Positions 43,505 through 52,197 of a DNA stretch of 64,000 nt are shown piece by piece. Each line of letters begins with the position of its first letter. Position 1 is the first letter of the stretch. Below the pieces are notes generated by a model. The model saw only the letters and a list, made by a program, of their open reading frames with translations, ran no database searches and was not told the origin of the DNA. Source of the DNA: Polaribacter sp. SA4-10 (GTDB lineage Bacteria > Bacteroidota > Bacteroidia > Flavobacteriales > Flavobacteriaceae); assembly GCA_949519155.1 (NCBI GenBank), contig CATIQU010000035.1:366398-430397 (forward strand), in the 5' to 3' direction. Both the position numbers and the translations under genes were made by a program.

Positions 43505-44889
43505 TATTTACTAATTTTCTTTTTCCAATTTCTCTCAAAAATACATTTCCCGTGCTTATTGTTCAATTTAATATAGGTTTCAAAAATCTTCTCTTTAGAC
43601 CATTTGGCAATCGTTTCTTCCTTCTTTTTTCTAAGCGCTAGGTTTTGAATTTTCTCATAATCCTTTACCAAGTTTGCAGTATGTGTATCGGTTCTTTCTC
43701 TCATATAAAAGAACTTGTACATTTTCTCTCCACCTCTAGTTTCATCATAAAACGGAGGAGTCATACTTCCTTGTTTTAAATCACTTACTCTTGCATATAA
43801 AGCAGGATCCATTCTTGTTAAATCAAACTTAGATTCTCCTGTTTGCCCATTAATAAGCAGACCTGCATTATTTTTAGTGTCTTTATCTTGAGAATATTTT
43901 TTTACTGCTTCTTCAAAAGTAATCGTTCCTTCTTCAATCTCTTTAATGATGTCTTCAACTTTCTTTTCTGTTTCTTTTAATTTTTCTTCAGGAATTTCTG
44001 ATTGCATTAAAATATGAGAGACAGATCTAGTATTTCCTTTGATTTTGTGCAATTGGATAATGTGATACCCAAATAAAGATTTAAAAGGCTCAGAAATCTG
44101 ACCTTCTGTATCTAAGGTAAATGCTACTTCTTTAAATTCTTTTATAAATTGGGTTTCTTTGGTAATATCATATTTACCTCCATTGTCTGTTACGGCTGGA
44201 TCATCGGAGTTTATAATTGCTTTCATTTTAAAGCTAGATCCGTCTAAAATGTCTTGTCTTATTTGATTGAGTTTAGCAACAATTCGGTCATTCTCTTCGG
44301 CAGTGGGTTCTGCATTTAAAACAATTTGAGCCAATTCTATTTCAGCTGGAAATTCTGGCAATTCATTTTTATCTTTTAACCCTTTATGATATAGACGAAC
44401 TTCTTCCGGAGTAACATCTACTTTTTCTGTGATTTTTTGTTGCTCTTGCTTAATAAGTGCATTTTCTTTTTCAATTTTAAACAATTCTTTCTTTAAGTCC
44501 TCTTCGTCATTAAAACCATAAGCAGCAACCATTTTCTCTACAGAACCATATTGTTGTTTAAAATAGGCGATATTGTTTTCAACGCTTGCATTGACTTGCT
44601 CGTCTGAAACAATTACACTATCTACAATGGCATGGTGAGAGAGTAACTTCTGCAACATTAACTGTTCTAACATTTCGCAGTCTGAAATCTCAATTTTCCC
44701 TTCGCTATTTGCTAAAACTTCTTGCTTAAATTTATCAATATCAGAATCCAACACAATGTTTTTACCAATAACAACTGCAACACCATCAATCTTTATTTTT
44801 TGGGCAATTGTTGCTTGAATTGAAACTGCAAAGCAAGTGAATAATGTGATTGATTTAATATATTTTGAAATTCTCGTTTTGTATGGCAT
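43504..44889 (-). CDS. SurA-like periplasmic peptidyl-prolyl isomerase
   Basis: Periplasmic chaperone/PPIase of 461 residues with signal peptide (ITLFTCFAVSIQATIAQ). It has a SurA N-terminal helical domain (about 32-170; IDGVAVVIGKNIVLDSDIDKF). Two parvulin-type domains follow: about 184-283 (ELAQIVLNAE..GYHIIQLHKI, more divergent) and about 288-395 (SVSHILMQSEIP). SurA guides outer-membrane barrel proteins toward BAM. The 5' end overlaps the preceding lipoprotein gene by 35 bp, an unusually long overlap, and no later Met fits the signal peptide. Confidence 0.9.
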   Translation of the reverse strand: MPYKTRISKYIKSITLFTCFAVSIQATIAQKIKIDGVAVVIGKNIVLDSDIDKFKQEVLANSEGKIEISDCEMLEQLMLQKLLSHHAIVDSVIVSDEQVNASVENNIAYFKQQYGSVEKMVAAYGFNDEEDLKKELFKIEKENALIKQEQQKITEKVDVTPEEVRLYHKGLKDKNELPEFPAEIELAQIVLNAEPTAEENDRIVAKLNQIRQDILDGSSFKMKAIINSDDPAVTDNGGKYDITKETQFIKEFKEVAFTLDTEGQISEPFKSLFGYHIIQLHKIKGNTRSVSHILMQSEIPEEKLKETEKKVEDIIKEIEEGTITFEEAVKKYSQDKDTKNNAGLLINGQTGESKFDLTRMDPALYARVSDLKQGSMTPPFYDETRGGEKMYKFFYMRERTDTHTANLVKDYEKIQNLALRKKKEETIAKWSKEKIFETYIKLNNKHGKCIFERNWKKKISK

Positions 44890-45700
44890 CTTTAACTATT
44901 ATTTGTTCTATTTCTCTAATTAATTCAATTTTACGTTGGTGTAAAATTAATTGTTTTATGGTCGATTTTATATAACTCTTTGGTGCAAGCTCGTTTCTTT
45001 TCAAAACATCTTTTACAGCGACCAAATATAAACTTAATGAATCTTGTTTTTGAATGAATTTTGTTTTTTTTAACAATTTTTCCTTCGAAAACGGAATTTT
45101 TAACATAATGTTATCTAATGGGATCCATACACTATCGTTTAACTGAAAAGATTTAAAGTTTAAATGGTAATTCTCTAAGGCTTCTGAATCTTCTAAGTCA
45201 TCTGATTTGAATAATGCAACGACCTCTTTTTTGTTTATTAAGTTGTTATTAAAGTTTAAAAATTTAATTTTCAATAGCTCTTCATTCAATTTAAAATTCT
45301 CTTTATTTAAAATGTAATAAGTATCTATTTCGGCTTCAGAAATAACAGTGTCGAGTTGTTGTTTTATCAGCTGTTCCTTATAATTGTTGATTAACAAACT
45401 GTGTTTATAATTTTCTACCAGTTCATTAACCGCACTATTTTCTTGAGAAGAATTATTTTCCAACGACTTTTTAAGCATCAGTTGTTTTACTGCCCAATTG
45501 TTGATTATACTTTTGACCAAAACCAAACTATCTTCTTTTGATATGTTTGTAGGAATTAAATTCTCTAACGCATCTTTATATAATTCTTCATCAAATGTAG
45601 ATGCAATAGGCATGTCTTTGGGAGCTGTTTCTTTTTTTAACCCAAAATAGTTACAGGATGAAAAAAGAAATAGAAACAATAAAATGCTTAAAAATTTCAT
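44855..45700 (-). CDS. Parvulin-cluster lipoprotein without an obvious PPIase domain
   Basis: Lipoprotein of 281 residues (FLFLFSSCNYFG, lipid Cys about 16). It is rich in Lys, Leu and Glu helices (VKSIINNWAVKQLMLKKSLENN, YKEQLIKQQLDTVISEAEIDTYY) like the SurA N- and C-terminal chaperone helices. I see no parvulin core (no HILI-type strand or GxxGxF). It lies between two parvulin genes, overlapping one by 35 bp and touching the other by one base. It probably works in the same outer-membrane protein folding process; function is inferred from position. Confidence 0.75.
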   Translation of the reverse strand: MKFLSILLFLFLFSSCNYFGLKKETAPKDMPIASTFDEELYKDALENLIPTNISKEDSLVLVKSIINNWAVKQLMLKKSLENNSSQENSAVNELVENYKHSLLINNYKEQLIKQQLDTVISEAEIDTYYILNKENFKLNEELLKIKFLNFNNNLINKKEVVALFKSDDLEDSEALENYHLNFKSFQLNDSVWIPLDNIMLKIPFSKEKLLKKTKFIQKQDSLSLYLVAVKDVLKRNELAPKSYIKSTIKQLILHQRKIELIREIEQIIVKDAIQNENFKIY

Positions 45701-47334
45701 TATTTTTTTTCGTAGAATTTAATTAATTTTTTTAATTGTTTTTTCTTGATTTTTATGCTGTTTTTCTTTCTTAAATCAGCAATCCAATCTTGCTCAAGAA
45801 AATTTTGATAATCGTTAATAACTTGTCCTTTTATTTCCGTTAAGTCTTTAACACCATAGTTATTTTTATTCTCAACAAAAAACTTCTTCAATCCTAAAGT
45901 GTCTTTTGACGATTTGTTCCATATTTTTTGTTGCATTAATTCAAACAATAGCAAACCATCTTCATATTCTTTTAAGATCGTTGCATATTCTGGAGCAGTG
46001 TTTACCAAGTTTTCTTTAAAATACTTTACAATTTCTTGATTCTTATACAGTTCAAAAAGAACAGCATTCGATTGCTGTCTTTTATTTACAATTGAAGAAA
46101 CAAAAGCTGCTTGTGTTAGTTCTTTCTCATTAATACTGAATAGGATATTTTGCAACGAATCTTTTGGAATCATTCTAATCTCTTTTCTTTTCAATATTAA
46201 TTTAGCAGTTTCGTGCTCTTTAATACGATAGTTTTTCTTTAATTTATTTAAAACGGCATCGTCAGAAAGTTTCATTCTTCCACTTCTTTTTAAACTCGAA
46301 GTAATCTCCGCTTTCATCTCTTCAAATGCTTTTAGAGGATGTTTTTTAAGGAGTTTCAAAATATGCCAACCAAATTGAGTTTTAAATGGTGTAGTAAAGT
46401 CACCAACTTCACTTACAGAAAAAGCTGCTTTTTCAAAAGAAGGCACCATTCTTCCAGTTCCAAATTTCGCTAATTTCCCTCCCTTATCCTTTGAAGAAGT
46501 ATCATTAGAATATGCCTTTGCCAAAGAATCAAAGGATTTATCAGCGCTTAACTTAGTATATACTTCCTCTATTTTTGTTTTACCTGCTGGAGTTAAATCA
46601 GTAACCAAGATATGGGCAACTTCAACCTCTCCCTTAGAGACTATAATTTTATCAACTTTTATAATATGGTATCCAAACCTTGTTTTAAAAGGCATCGAAA
46701 CTTCTCCAACTGTTGTATTGTATGCAGCCTCTTCAAAAGGATACACCATTTTAAAAGCAGAAAAATAACCTAAATTTCCTTTATTCCCCGTAAATTTTCT
46801 CTGCGGATTATCTCTTGCCGAATCATCATCAGAGGTTGCTACTGCCACGTTCTCAAAGTCTTCGCCAGCAAGAATTCTATTTCTAATTTTTAAAATTTTA
46901 TTGTAGGCCGCTAAAGTATCTGCTGGCGTTGCATTTTTTTTAGTCCGAATTAAAATATGTTTTGCTTTTATTTCATTTTTAGTCCTAAAATATGCCTCCT
47001 TTATTAATTTCTCTGTAAAGCTCTTATCCTGTAAATAAGGTGCAGAAAGTTGATTTCGGTAGGTTTCAATCTCCTTTATGTAAGAAGGTAAGGTATCCAA
47101 TTTAAGTTGATACGCTTCCTTCACTTTTAAGGTATAATTAATAAACAAATCTAAGTTATAGGGAACATTTTTCGATTCTTCATTATCTATTGCATCTAAA
47201 TTTTTTTCATAGACTTTTTTAAAATCAGCAACCGTTATTTTTGTATTATTGATGGTAACTAACGTTTTTGATTTCTTTTGAGAAAACACTACAACATGCG
47301 CAATTAGAGTGAAGAGTACAATACTTTTTTTCAT
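45700..47334 (-). CDS. Periplasmic peptidyl-prolyl isomerase with two parvulin domains
   Basis: PPIase of 544 residues with signal peptide (MKKSIVLFTLIAHVVVFSQ). Two well-formed parvulin domains lie in tandem: 121-227 (EIKAKHILIRTKKNATPAD..RFGYHIIKVD) and 236-328 (VEVAHILVTDLTPAGK..QFGWHILKLL). They are flanked by N-terminal and C-terminal helical chaperone parts. It is 8 bp downstream of the DUF493 gene and shares one base with the next. Together with the following two genes it forms a dedicated outer-membrane folding cluster. Confidence 0.92.
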   Translation of the reverse strand: MKKSIVLFTLIAHVVVFSQKKSKTLVTINNTKITVADFKKVYEKNLDAIDNEESKNVPYNLDLFINYTLKVKEAYQLKLDTLPSYIKEIETYRNQLSAPYLQDKSFTEKLIKEAYFRTKNEIKAKHILIRTKKNATPADTLAAYNKILKIRNRILAGEDFENVAVATSDDDSARDNPQRKFTGNKGNLGYFSAFKMVYPFEEAAYNTTVGEVSMPFKTRFGYHIIKVDKIIVSKGEVEVAHILVTDLTPAGKTKIEEVYTKLSADKSFDSLAKAYSNDTSSKDKGGKLAKFGTGRMVPSFEKAAFSVSEVGDFTTPFKTQFGWHILKLLKKHPLKAFEEMKAEITSSLKRSGRMKLSDDAVLNKLKKNYRIKEHETAKLILKRKEIRMIPKDSLQNILFSINEKELTQAAFVSSIVNKRQQSNAVLFELYKNQEIVKYFKENLVNTAPEYATILKEYEDGLLLFELMQQKIWNKSSKDTLGLKKFFVENKNNYGVKDLTEIKGQVINDYQNFLEQDWIADLRKKNSIKIKKKQLKKLIKFYEKK

Positions 47335-47342
47335 ATTTTTTT

Positions 47343-47627
47343 TTATAACGATATAATTCCTTTTATTTTTTCTGCTTTTTTATAATAAGATATAATTTCA
47401 GAAGGATTTTTCACTTTTAAAACAATGGATAAACTTTCGTATTTTCCTGTTTTTGACTTTTTAAGTTTTACTTCTGCATTGGCATCACTGAAGAGGTCTC
47501 TAACCTCTTGCACTTGGTTACCTGTTGTGGGCACAATAAACTTATACATATAATCTGAAGGAAACTTACTTGTTTCTCCTAACTGTATTTTTAATTTCGC
47601 ATAAAAGGCTTCTCTTTCATTAACCAT
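47343..47627 (-). CDS. DUF493-family protein (YbeD-like)
   Basis: Small cytosolic protein of 94 residues of the DUF493/YbeD family, with a ferredoxin-like fold expected from the pattern FPSDYMYKFIVPTT..VQEVRDLF and YESLSIVLKVKNPSEIISYYK. Its role is unknown; YbeD has been linked to lipoate metabolism by gene neighbourhood only. It is the first gene of the PPIase operon here. A -7-like box lies at 47669-47676 on the minus strand. Confidence 0.85.
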   Translation of the reverse strand: MVNEREAFYAKLKIQLGETSKFPSDYMYKFIVPTTGNQVQEVRDLFSDANAEVKLKKSKTGKYESLSIVLKVKNPSEIISYYKKAEKIKGIISL

Positions 47628-47668
47628 AAATTCAATTTTTTAGTATATAATTTATAAATAACAATACA

Positions 47669-47676
47669 CAAAATTA
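47669..47676 (-). promoter_or_regulatory. -7 promoter box for the DUF493/PPIase operon
   Basis: TAATTTTG on the minus strand fits TAnnTTTG and lies 41 bp upstream of the DUF493 start. The -33 element is unclear. Confidence 0.35.
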
Positions 47677-47708
47677 CACTAAATATTAGTTTTATAAACG
47701 GAATGATT

Positions 47709-47716
47709 TATTTTTG
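47709..47716 (+). promoter_or_regulatory. -7 promoter box for the AAA ATPase/recQ/fmt operon
   Basis: TATTTTTG fits TAnnTTTG and ends 4 bp before the ATG at 47721. This favours that start over 47703 and implies a near-leaderless mRNA. Confidence 0.45.
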
Positions 47717-47720
47717 TGAA

Positions 47721-48263
47721 ATGCAGCAGAAAATAGTTTTAATTGGTGGGCCAGGAACTGGCAAAACTTCGGTACTAAATACCTTGATTCAAAAAGGTTT
47801 TTTTTGCATGCACGAAGTTTCAAGAGAAGTCACATTAAAAGCGAAGGAAGACGGCATCGACCAGTTGTTTTTAACCGCGCCGTTACTCTTTAGTGAAAAG
47901 CTCTTGGAAGGTAGAGAAAGACAATATCATAAAGCTGCGAATACAGCTGAAGAAATTGTTTTTTTTGATCGAGGGATTCCAGATGTCTTTGCCTATATGG
48001 ATTATTTTAAAACCCCTTATCCTTCATTTTTCATAGATAAAAGTAAAGCACATTTATATGACAAGGTTTTTATGTTTTCTCCATGGGAGGAAATATACAC
48101 TTCAGACAATGAGCGATATGAAACTTTTGAACAAGCAACAGCAATCAATACTTTTCTTGAAAAAGCATATCAAAAAATAGGATATGAATTGATCATAGTT
48201 CCTTATGGAAGCATTGAAGATCGCACGAACTTCATTCTCAATTCCTTAGAAACAAAACGATGA
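47721..48263 (+). CDS. AAA-family P-loop ATPase/kinase-like protein
   Basis: P-loop protein of about 180 residues starting MQQKIVLIGGPGTGKTSVLNTL (Walker A GGPGTGKTS). A probable Walker B is EIVFFDRGIPDVFAYMDYF, and the pattern YHKAANTAEEIVFFDRG fits AAA_28-type nucleotide-kinase-like ATPases of unknown substrate. The open frame begins at 47703, but the ATG at 47721 follows the -7 box. It overlaps the recQ start by four bases (ATGA). It may be a small-molecule kinase; substrate unknown. Confidence 0.82.
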   Translation: MQQKIVLIGGPGTGKTSVLNTLIQKGFFCMHEVSREVTLKAKEDGIDQLFLTAPLLFSEKLLEGRERQYHKAANTAEEIVFFDRGIPDVFAYMDYFKTPYPSFFIDKSKAHLYDKVFMFSPWEEIYTSDNERYETFEQATAINTFLEKAYQKIGYELIIVPYGSIEDRTNFILNSLETKR

Positions 48264-50152
48264 TTTCTCCGAAAGAAATATTGAACGAATATTGGGGGCA
48301 TTCAGCGTTTAGACCTTTACAAGAAGAAATTATCAGTGCTGTTTTAGCACAAAAAAACACGGTAGCTTTATTACCAACAGGTGGAGGGAAATCAATTTGC
48401 TTTCAGGTCCCAGCACTACTCTTAAAAGGAGTGTGCATTGTCATATCTCCATTGACTGCTTTAATGGAAGATCAAGTAGCGCGTTTACAAGAAAAAGGAA
48501 TTAAGGCGATGAGAATTCCTGCAAAAAGCTCTCAAGACGAAATAATTGCTCTTTTTGATAATTTAAAATTTGGAAATTTTAAATTCTTATACATATCACC
48601 AGAAAGACTACAATCAAAATTCATTCAACAAAAGATTAAAGAACTCACTGTTTCTTTTGTTGCAGTGGATGAGGCGCATTGTATTTCTGAATGGGGACAT
48701 GATTTTAGACCATCTTACCGAAAAATAAAAATACTAAGAGAACTATTACCAAGTGTTCATATTATTGCATTGACTGCCACAGCAAATCAAAAAGTAATTG
48801 AGGATATCTTTTTAAATTTAGAGCTAGAAGATGATGCCCTTTTCAAACAATCTTTTAAGCGTGAAAAATTAGCCTATCAAATCTTTACAATTGAAGATAA
48901 ATTAAATCGTCTTTTACAGATTTTCAAAAAAACAAAGACACCGGCAATTGTTTATATCAATTCAAGAAAAAAAGCGGAGGAAGTTTCGAGTTTTTTAAAT
49001 GCGAATAATCTTAGTAGTAGTTTTTACCATGCAGGATTATCAACTGAAGTAAAGAAAAGTACTTTTGAGAATTGGATGACAGAAAAAACACCCATTATTG
49101 TTGCAACAAATGCATTTGGAATGGGTATCGACAAATCAAATGTTGGTGTTGTAATTCACTTAAATATTCCTTCAAGTATCGAAAACTATGTACAAGAAGC
49201 AGGAAGAGCTGGGAGGAATGGTAAAAAGTCTTTCTCGGTAGTCTTGCAAAATGATACCGATATTCGCCTTTTCAAAGAACAATTGGAACGTAATTTACCT
49301 TCAATTAAAGAGATCAAAGAAATTTATAAAAAAATGTTTCAGCATTTTCAAATAGGAAATGGTGAATTACTAGAGACGCCTTTTGAATTTAATTTTTTAG
49401 AATTTTGTGAAAAATATGGATTTAGTTCTTCCAAAGTGACTACTTGTCTGAAGTTGTTGAGTAACCAAGGAATTTTAACAGTTCAAACAGATTTTAACAA
49501 AAAATCAACACTACACTTTACTACAACGAGTAAAAGAGTCATCAATCTTACCAAAAACAACGACAAACTACATCAGTTTATCGCAGTTGTATTGAGAAGT
49601 TATGGTGGGCTGTTTGAACAAGAAACGAAAATTGATGAATATTATTTAGCAAAAAAAGCAGGGATTACCAATCAATTAGTAAGAACCTACCTAACAAAAC
49701 TAGAGGATGCAGAAGTGTTGGTATACAAACAAGCGGCTTTAAACGCTGAAGTTTTATTTTTACATCCAAGAGAAGATGAAAAGACAATAAATAGGAATGC
49801 TAAAGAAATACAACAGTACATAGATCAGAAAAGAAAGAAAGCTGCAGACTTAATTGATTTTGTTAAGAATAATACTCTCTGTAGAAGCAAACAAATACTT
49901 ACTTATTTCGATGAAAAGGAAACAACAGCATGTGGTATTTGCGATGTTTGTTTGTCAAAAAAGAAAGAACCTTCTTCATTAAGTGAGACAATTGTAAAAC
50001 TACTTTTCAAAAAAAAGGTATTAAGTTCTTTAGAAATATGCCATCTTATTGACACCAATGAGAAGTACATTTTAATTCATTTACAGTCCCTTTTATCAGA
50101 AGGGAAAATTATACTCAACAATCAAAACAAATTCTACCTAAATAATAAGTAA
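48260..50152 (+). CDS. recQ: RecQ-family ATP-dependent DNA helicase
   Basis: DNA helicase of 630 residues. Motifs: LLPTGGGKSICFQVPALL (Walker A), VDEAHCISEWGHDFRPSY (DEAH), ALTATAN, and the helicase C part NAFGMGIDKSNVGVVIH and QEAGRAGRNG. The zinc-binding cysteines (CRSKQILTYF..ACGICDVC, about 537-561) come about 200 residues after the helicase core, with a winged-helix-rich segment inserted between. This differs from the compact E. coli order and no HRDC domain is apparent. A final winged-helix-like segment (about 575-630) ends the protein. Its stop overlaps the fmt start by one base. Confidence 0.92.
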   Translation: MISPKEILNEYWGHSAFRPLQEEIISAVLAQKNTVALLPTGGGKSICFQVPALLLKGVCIVISPLTALMEDQVARLQEKGIKAMRIPAKSSQDEIIALFDNLKFGNFKFLYISPERLQSKFIQQKIKELTVSFVAVDEAHCISEWGHDFRPSYRKIKILRELLPSVHIIALTATANQKVIEDIFLNLELEDDALFKQSFKREKLAYQIFTIEDKLNRLLQIFKKTKTPAIVYINSRKKAEEVSSFLNANNLSSSFYHAGLSTEVKKSTFENWMTEKTPIIVATNAFGMGIDKSNVGVVIHLNIPSSIENYVQEAGRAGRNGKKSFSVVLQNDTDIRLFKEQLERNLPSIKEIKEIYKKMFQHFQIGNGELLETPFEFNFLEFCEKYGFSSSKVTTCLKLLSNQGILTVQTDFNKKSTLHFTTTSKRVINLTKNNDKLHQFIAVVLRSYGGLFEQETKIDEYYLAKKAGITNQLVRTYLTKLEDAEVLVYKQAALNAEVLFLHPREDEKTINRNAKEIQQYIDQKRKKAADLIDFVKNNTLCRSKQILTYFDEKETTACGICDVCLSKKKEPSSLSETIVKLLFKKKVLSSLEICHLIDTNEKYILIHLQSLLSEGKIILNNQNKFYLNNK

Positions 50153-51096
50153 TGAGAGATATACGCATTGTTTTTATGGGAACACCCGATTTCGCTGTGA
50201 CCATTCTAAAGAACTTAATCGCTGCCAACTATACAATTGCTGGTGTTGTTACTGCACCAGATAAGCCTGCAGGTAGAGGAAGAAAAATACATCAATCCGC
50301 CGTAAAAGAATATGCATTATCAGAAGAACTCCCCATTTTACAACCAACAAATTTAAAAAACGAGGATTTTCAAAAAGAACTGAAAAATTTAAACGCCAAC
50401 TTACAAATAGTGGTAGCTTTTAGAATGTTACCTAAAGCGGTGTGGCAAATGCCAACTTATGGAACTTTTAACTTACACGCTTCCTTATTACCTGAATACA
50501 GAGGGGCTGCTCCAATACATTGGGCAATTATAAATGGTGAAACTAAAACAGGGGTAACCACTTTTTTTATTGATGATAAGATTGATACTGGTGAAATAAT
50601 TCTTCAAAAGGAAATTGAAATTGAAACGGATGAGATCGTTGGTAGCTTGCATGATAAATTAATGCATCTAGGAGCAGTACTGGTAAACGAAACGGTTGGA
50701 CTGATTAAAAACAATAATGCTACTACTTACAAACAACCTGAATTGGAGGAAAAATCTGCGTCTAAACTAGATCCTAATAATTGTAAAATAGATTGGACCG
50801 CTTCATTAGAAATCATTTATAATCAAATACGCGGACTGAATCCATTTCCAGCGGCTTGGACAAACATTCATAACAATGGGGAAGAAGTATCGGCGAAGAT
50901 ATATATGATCGGTAAAGAAATAGCGCTTCACAAACATGAAGCTGGAAAAATAATTTATACTAAAAAAGAGTTAAAAGTTGCTGTAGAAAATGGCTATATA
51001 ATCATAGAAGAAATTAAACTTGCAGGAAAGAAAAAGATGGATGCAAAAAGTCTTTTAAATGGTTATGTTTTTACAGAAAACTCCAAAATGATGTAA
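50152..51096 (+). CDS. fmt: Methionyl-tRNA formyltransferase
   Basis: Formyltransferase of 314 residues that formylates initiator Met-tRNA using 10-formyl-THF. Signature FNLHASLLPEYRGAAPIHWA contains the SLLPxYRGxxPI motif, and GVTTFFIDDKIDTGEI supplies the conserved Asp. The C-terminal OB-like domain follows (about 205-314; IRGLNPFPAAWT). It starts MRDIRIVFMGTPDFAV. It is co-transcribed with recQ, overlapping by one base. Confidence 0.96.
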   Translation: MRDIRIVFMGTPDFAVTILKNLIAANYTIAGVVTAPDKPAGRGRKIHQSAVKEYALSEELPILQPTNLKNEDFQKELKNLNANLQIVVAFRMLPKAVWQMPTYGTFNLHASLLPEYRGAAPIHWAIINGETKTGVTTFFIDDKIDTGEIILQKEIEIETDEIVGSLHDKLMHLGAVLVNETVGLIKNNNATTYKQPELEEKSASKLDPNNCKIDWTASLEIIYNQIRGLNPFPAAWTNIHNNGEEVSAKIYMIGKEIALHKHEAGKIIYTKKELKVAVENGYIIIEEIKLAGKKKMDAKSLLNGYVFTENSKMM

Positions 51097-51200
51097 AGCC
51101 CCTACTGGCTTGGTTTTCAAGAAACATACTTCTTTTTCATAGCTGTTATTAACAATTTGATTGTATTTATTAACAAAACACTCCTTTTTTAGAGCGTTAA

Positions 51201-51231
51201 TTTGCATGATACCTTAATCCGTCTATATTTG
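51201..51231 (+). promoter_or_regulatory. Promoter of the HU gene
   Basis: TTTG (51201-51204), 19-nt spacer, TATATTTG (51224-51231): a perfect Bacteroidota promoter. The leader would be about 40 nt. Confidence 0.8.
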
Positions 51232-51279
51232 TTAAGCTATTAAGCAAAATAAAATATTAATTTAAAAAATCTATTAATT

Positions 51280-51552
51280 ATGAACAAGTCAGATTTAATC
51301 GACGCAATGGCTGCAGATGCAGGAATTTCTAAAGTAGCAGCTAAGGCAGCATTAGAATCTTTTACAGGTAATGTAACATCAGCTTTAAAAGGTGGTGGTA
51401 AAGTTGCATTAGTTGGTTTTGGAACATTTTCTGTTTCTAACAGAGCTGCTAGAAATGGTAGAAATCCTCAAACAGGAAAAACAATTCAGATTGCTGCTAA
51501 GAATGTAGCAAAATTTAAAGCAGGTGCAGGTTTAAGCGAAGCTGTAAACTAA
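51280..51552 (+). CDS. HU-family DNA-binding protein
   Basis: Nucleoid protein of 90 residues, length typical of [30 protein letters not shown] forms the helical dimer part, and [32 protein letters not shown] contains the DNA-binding beta-arm with the RNPxTG Pro. It has its own strong promoter and terminator, consistent with high expression as a single-gene unit. The very Ala/Gly-rich sequence and regular codons also suit high expression. Confidence 0.96.
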   Translation: MNKSDLIDAMAADAGISKVAAKAALESFTGNVTSALKGGGKVALVGFGTFSVSNRAARNGRNPQTGKTIQIAAKNVAKFKAGAGLSEAVN

Positions 51553-51572
51553 GACAATACTTTAAGTTATAC

Positions 51573-51604
51573 AAAACTCTCTTATTTCTAAGAGAGTTTT
51601 TTTT
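51573..51604 (+). terminator. Terminator of the HU gene
   Basis: AAAACTCTCTTA (51573-51584), loop TTTC, TAAGAGAGTTTT (51589-51600), followed by TTTT. A 12-bp stem. Confidence 0.92.
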
Positions 51605-51645
51605 ATAGGTTAAAATATGTACCTTAGATTCTATAAAAAAGAGAA

Positions 51646-52197
51646 ATTATCAAACCAAAAAAAGGAAACTTACTAATCGCAGAACCTTCTATATTAAATG
51701 ACAACTCATTTAATAGAACAATTGTTTTGCTTACCGAACTTGCAGAAAGCAATGTGGTTGGATTTATATTGAATAGACCATTGGAATTTACAATTCAAGA
51801 TTTATTACCAGAGATAAATTCTCAATTTAAAATTTATGAAGGAGGCCCTGTAGAACAGGATAGTCTCTATTTTGTACATCGAGTTCCAGATTTAATTCCT
51901 GACAGTATCGCTGTAAGTAATGGAATATATTGGGGAGGGAACTTCAGTTCCTTAAAAAAATTATTACAAAATAATATTTTAGATGCTAATGAAATTCGTT
52001 TTTTCTTAGGATATTCAGGATGGGGAGAGCAACAACTTCTTGAGGAAATAGAAACGGATTCTTGGTTTGTGACAGAAAATGATTTTCAAAATATTTTTTC
52101 TGTAGATAATGAAACCCTCTGGAAAAACAAATTACTACAAAAAGGAGGAGAATATAAACTATGGGCAAATGCACCTAGTGATATCAACCAAAATTAA
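51646..52197 (+). CDS. YqgE/AlgH-family protein with a non-canonical start
   Basis: YqgE/AlgH family protein, function unknown. The conserved N-terminus KPKKGNLLIAEPSILNDNSF followed by NRTIVLLTEL is encoded in frame from about 51652, but the frame has no ATG, GTG or TTG between the upstream stop (51634-51636) and the TTG at 51727. That TTG would delete about 27 conserved residues. The best candidates are ATT (51646) or ATC (51649). The rest (VGFILNRPLEF, YEGGPVEQDSLYFVHR, FLGYSGWGEQQL) is intact. Either a rare start codon is used or a mutation has damaged initiation. Its stop abuts the convergent aminotransferase. Confidence 0.75.
   Translation: MIKPKKGNLLIAEPSILNDNSFNRTIVLLTELAESNVVGFILNRPLEFTIQDLLPEINSQFKIYEGGPVEQDSLYFVHRVPDLIPDSIAVSNGIYWGGNFSSLKKLLQNNILDANEIRFFLGYSGWGEQQLLEEIETDSWFVTENDFQNIFSVDNETLWKNKLLQKGGEYKLWANAPSDINQN

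Noticed and set aside
51617..51676. Short frame starting with the ATG at 51617, out of frame with yqgE, as an alternative start joined by frameshift
   Set aside because: It gives about 19 unconserved residues and ends before the conserved yqgE sequence could be joined naturally. No slippery signal with a downstream structure was seen.
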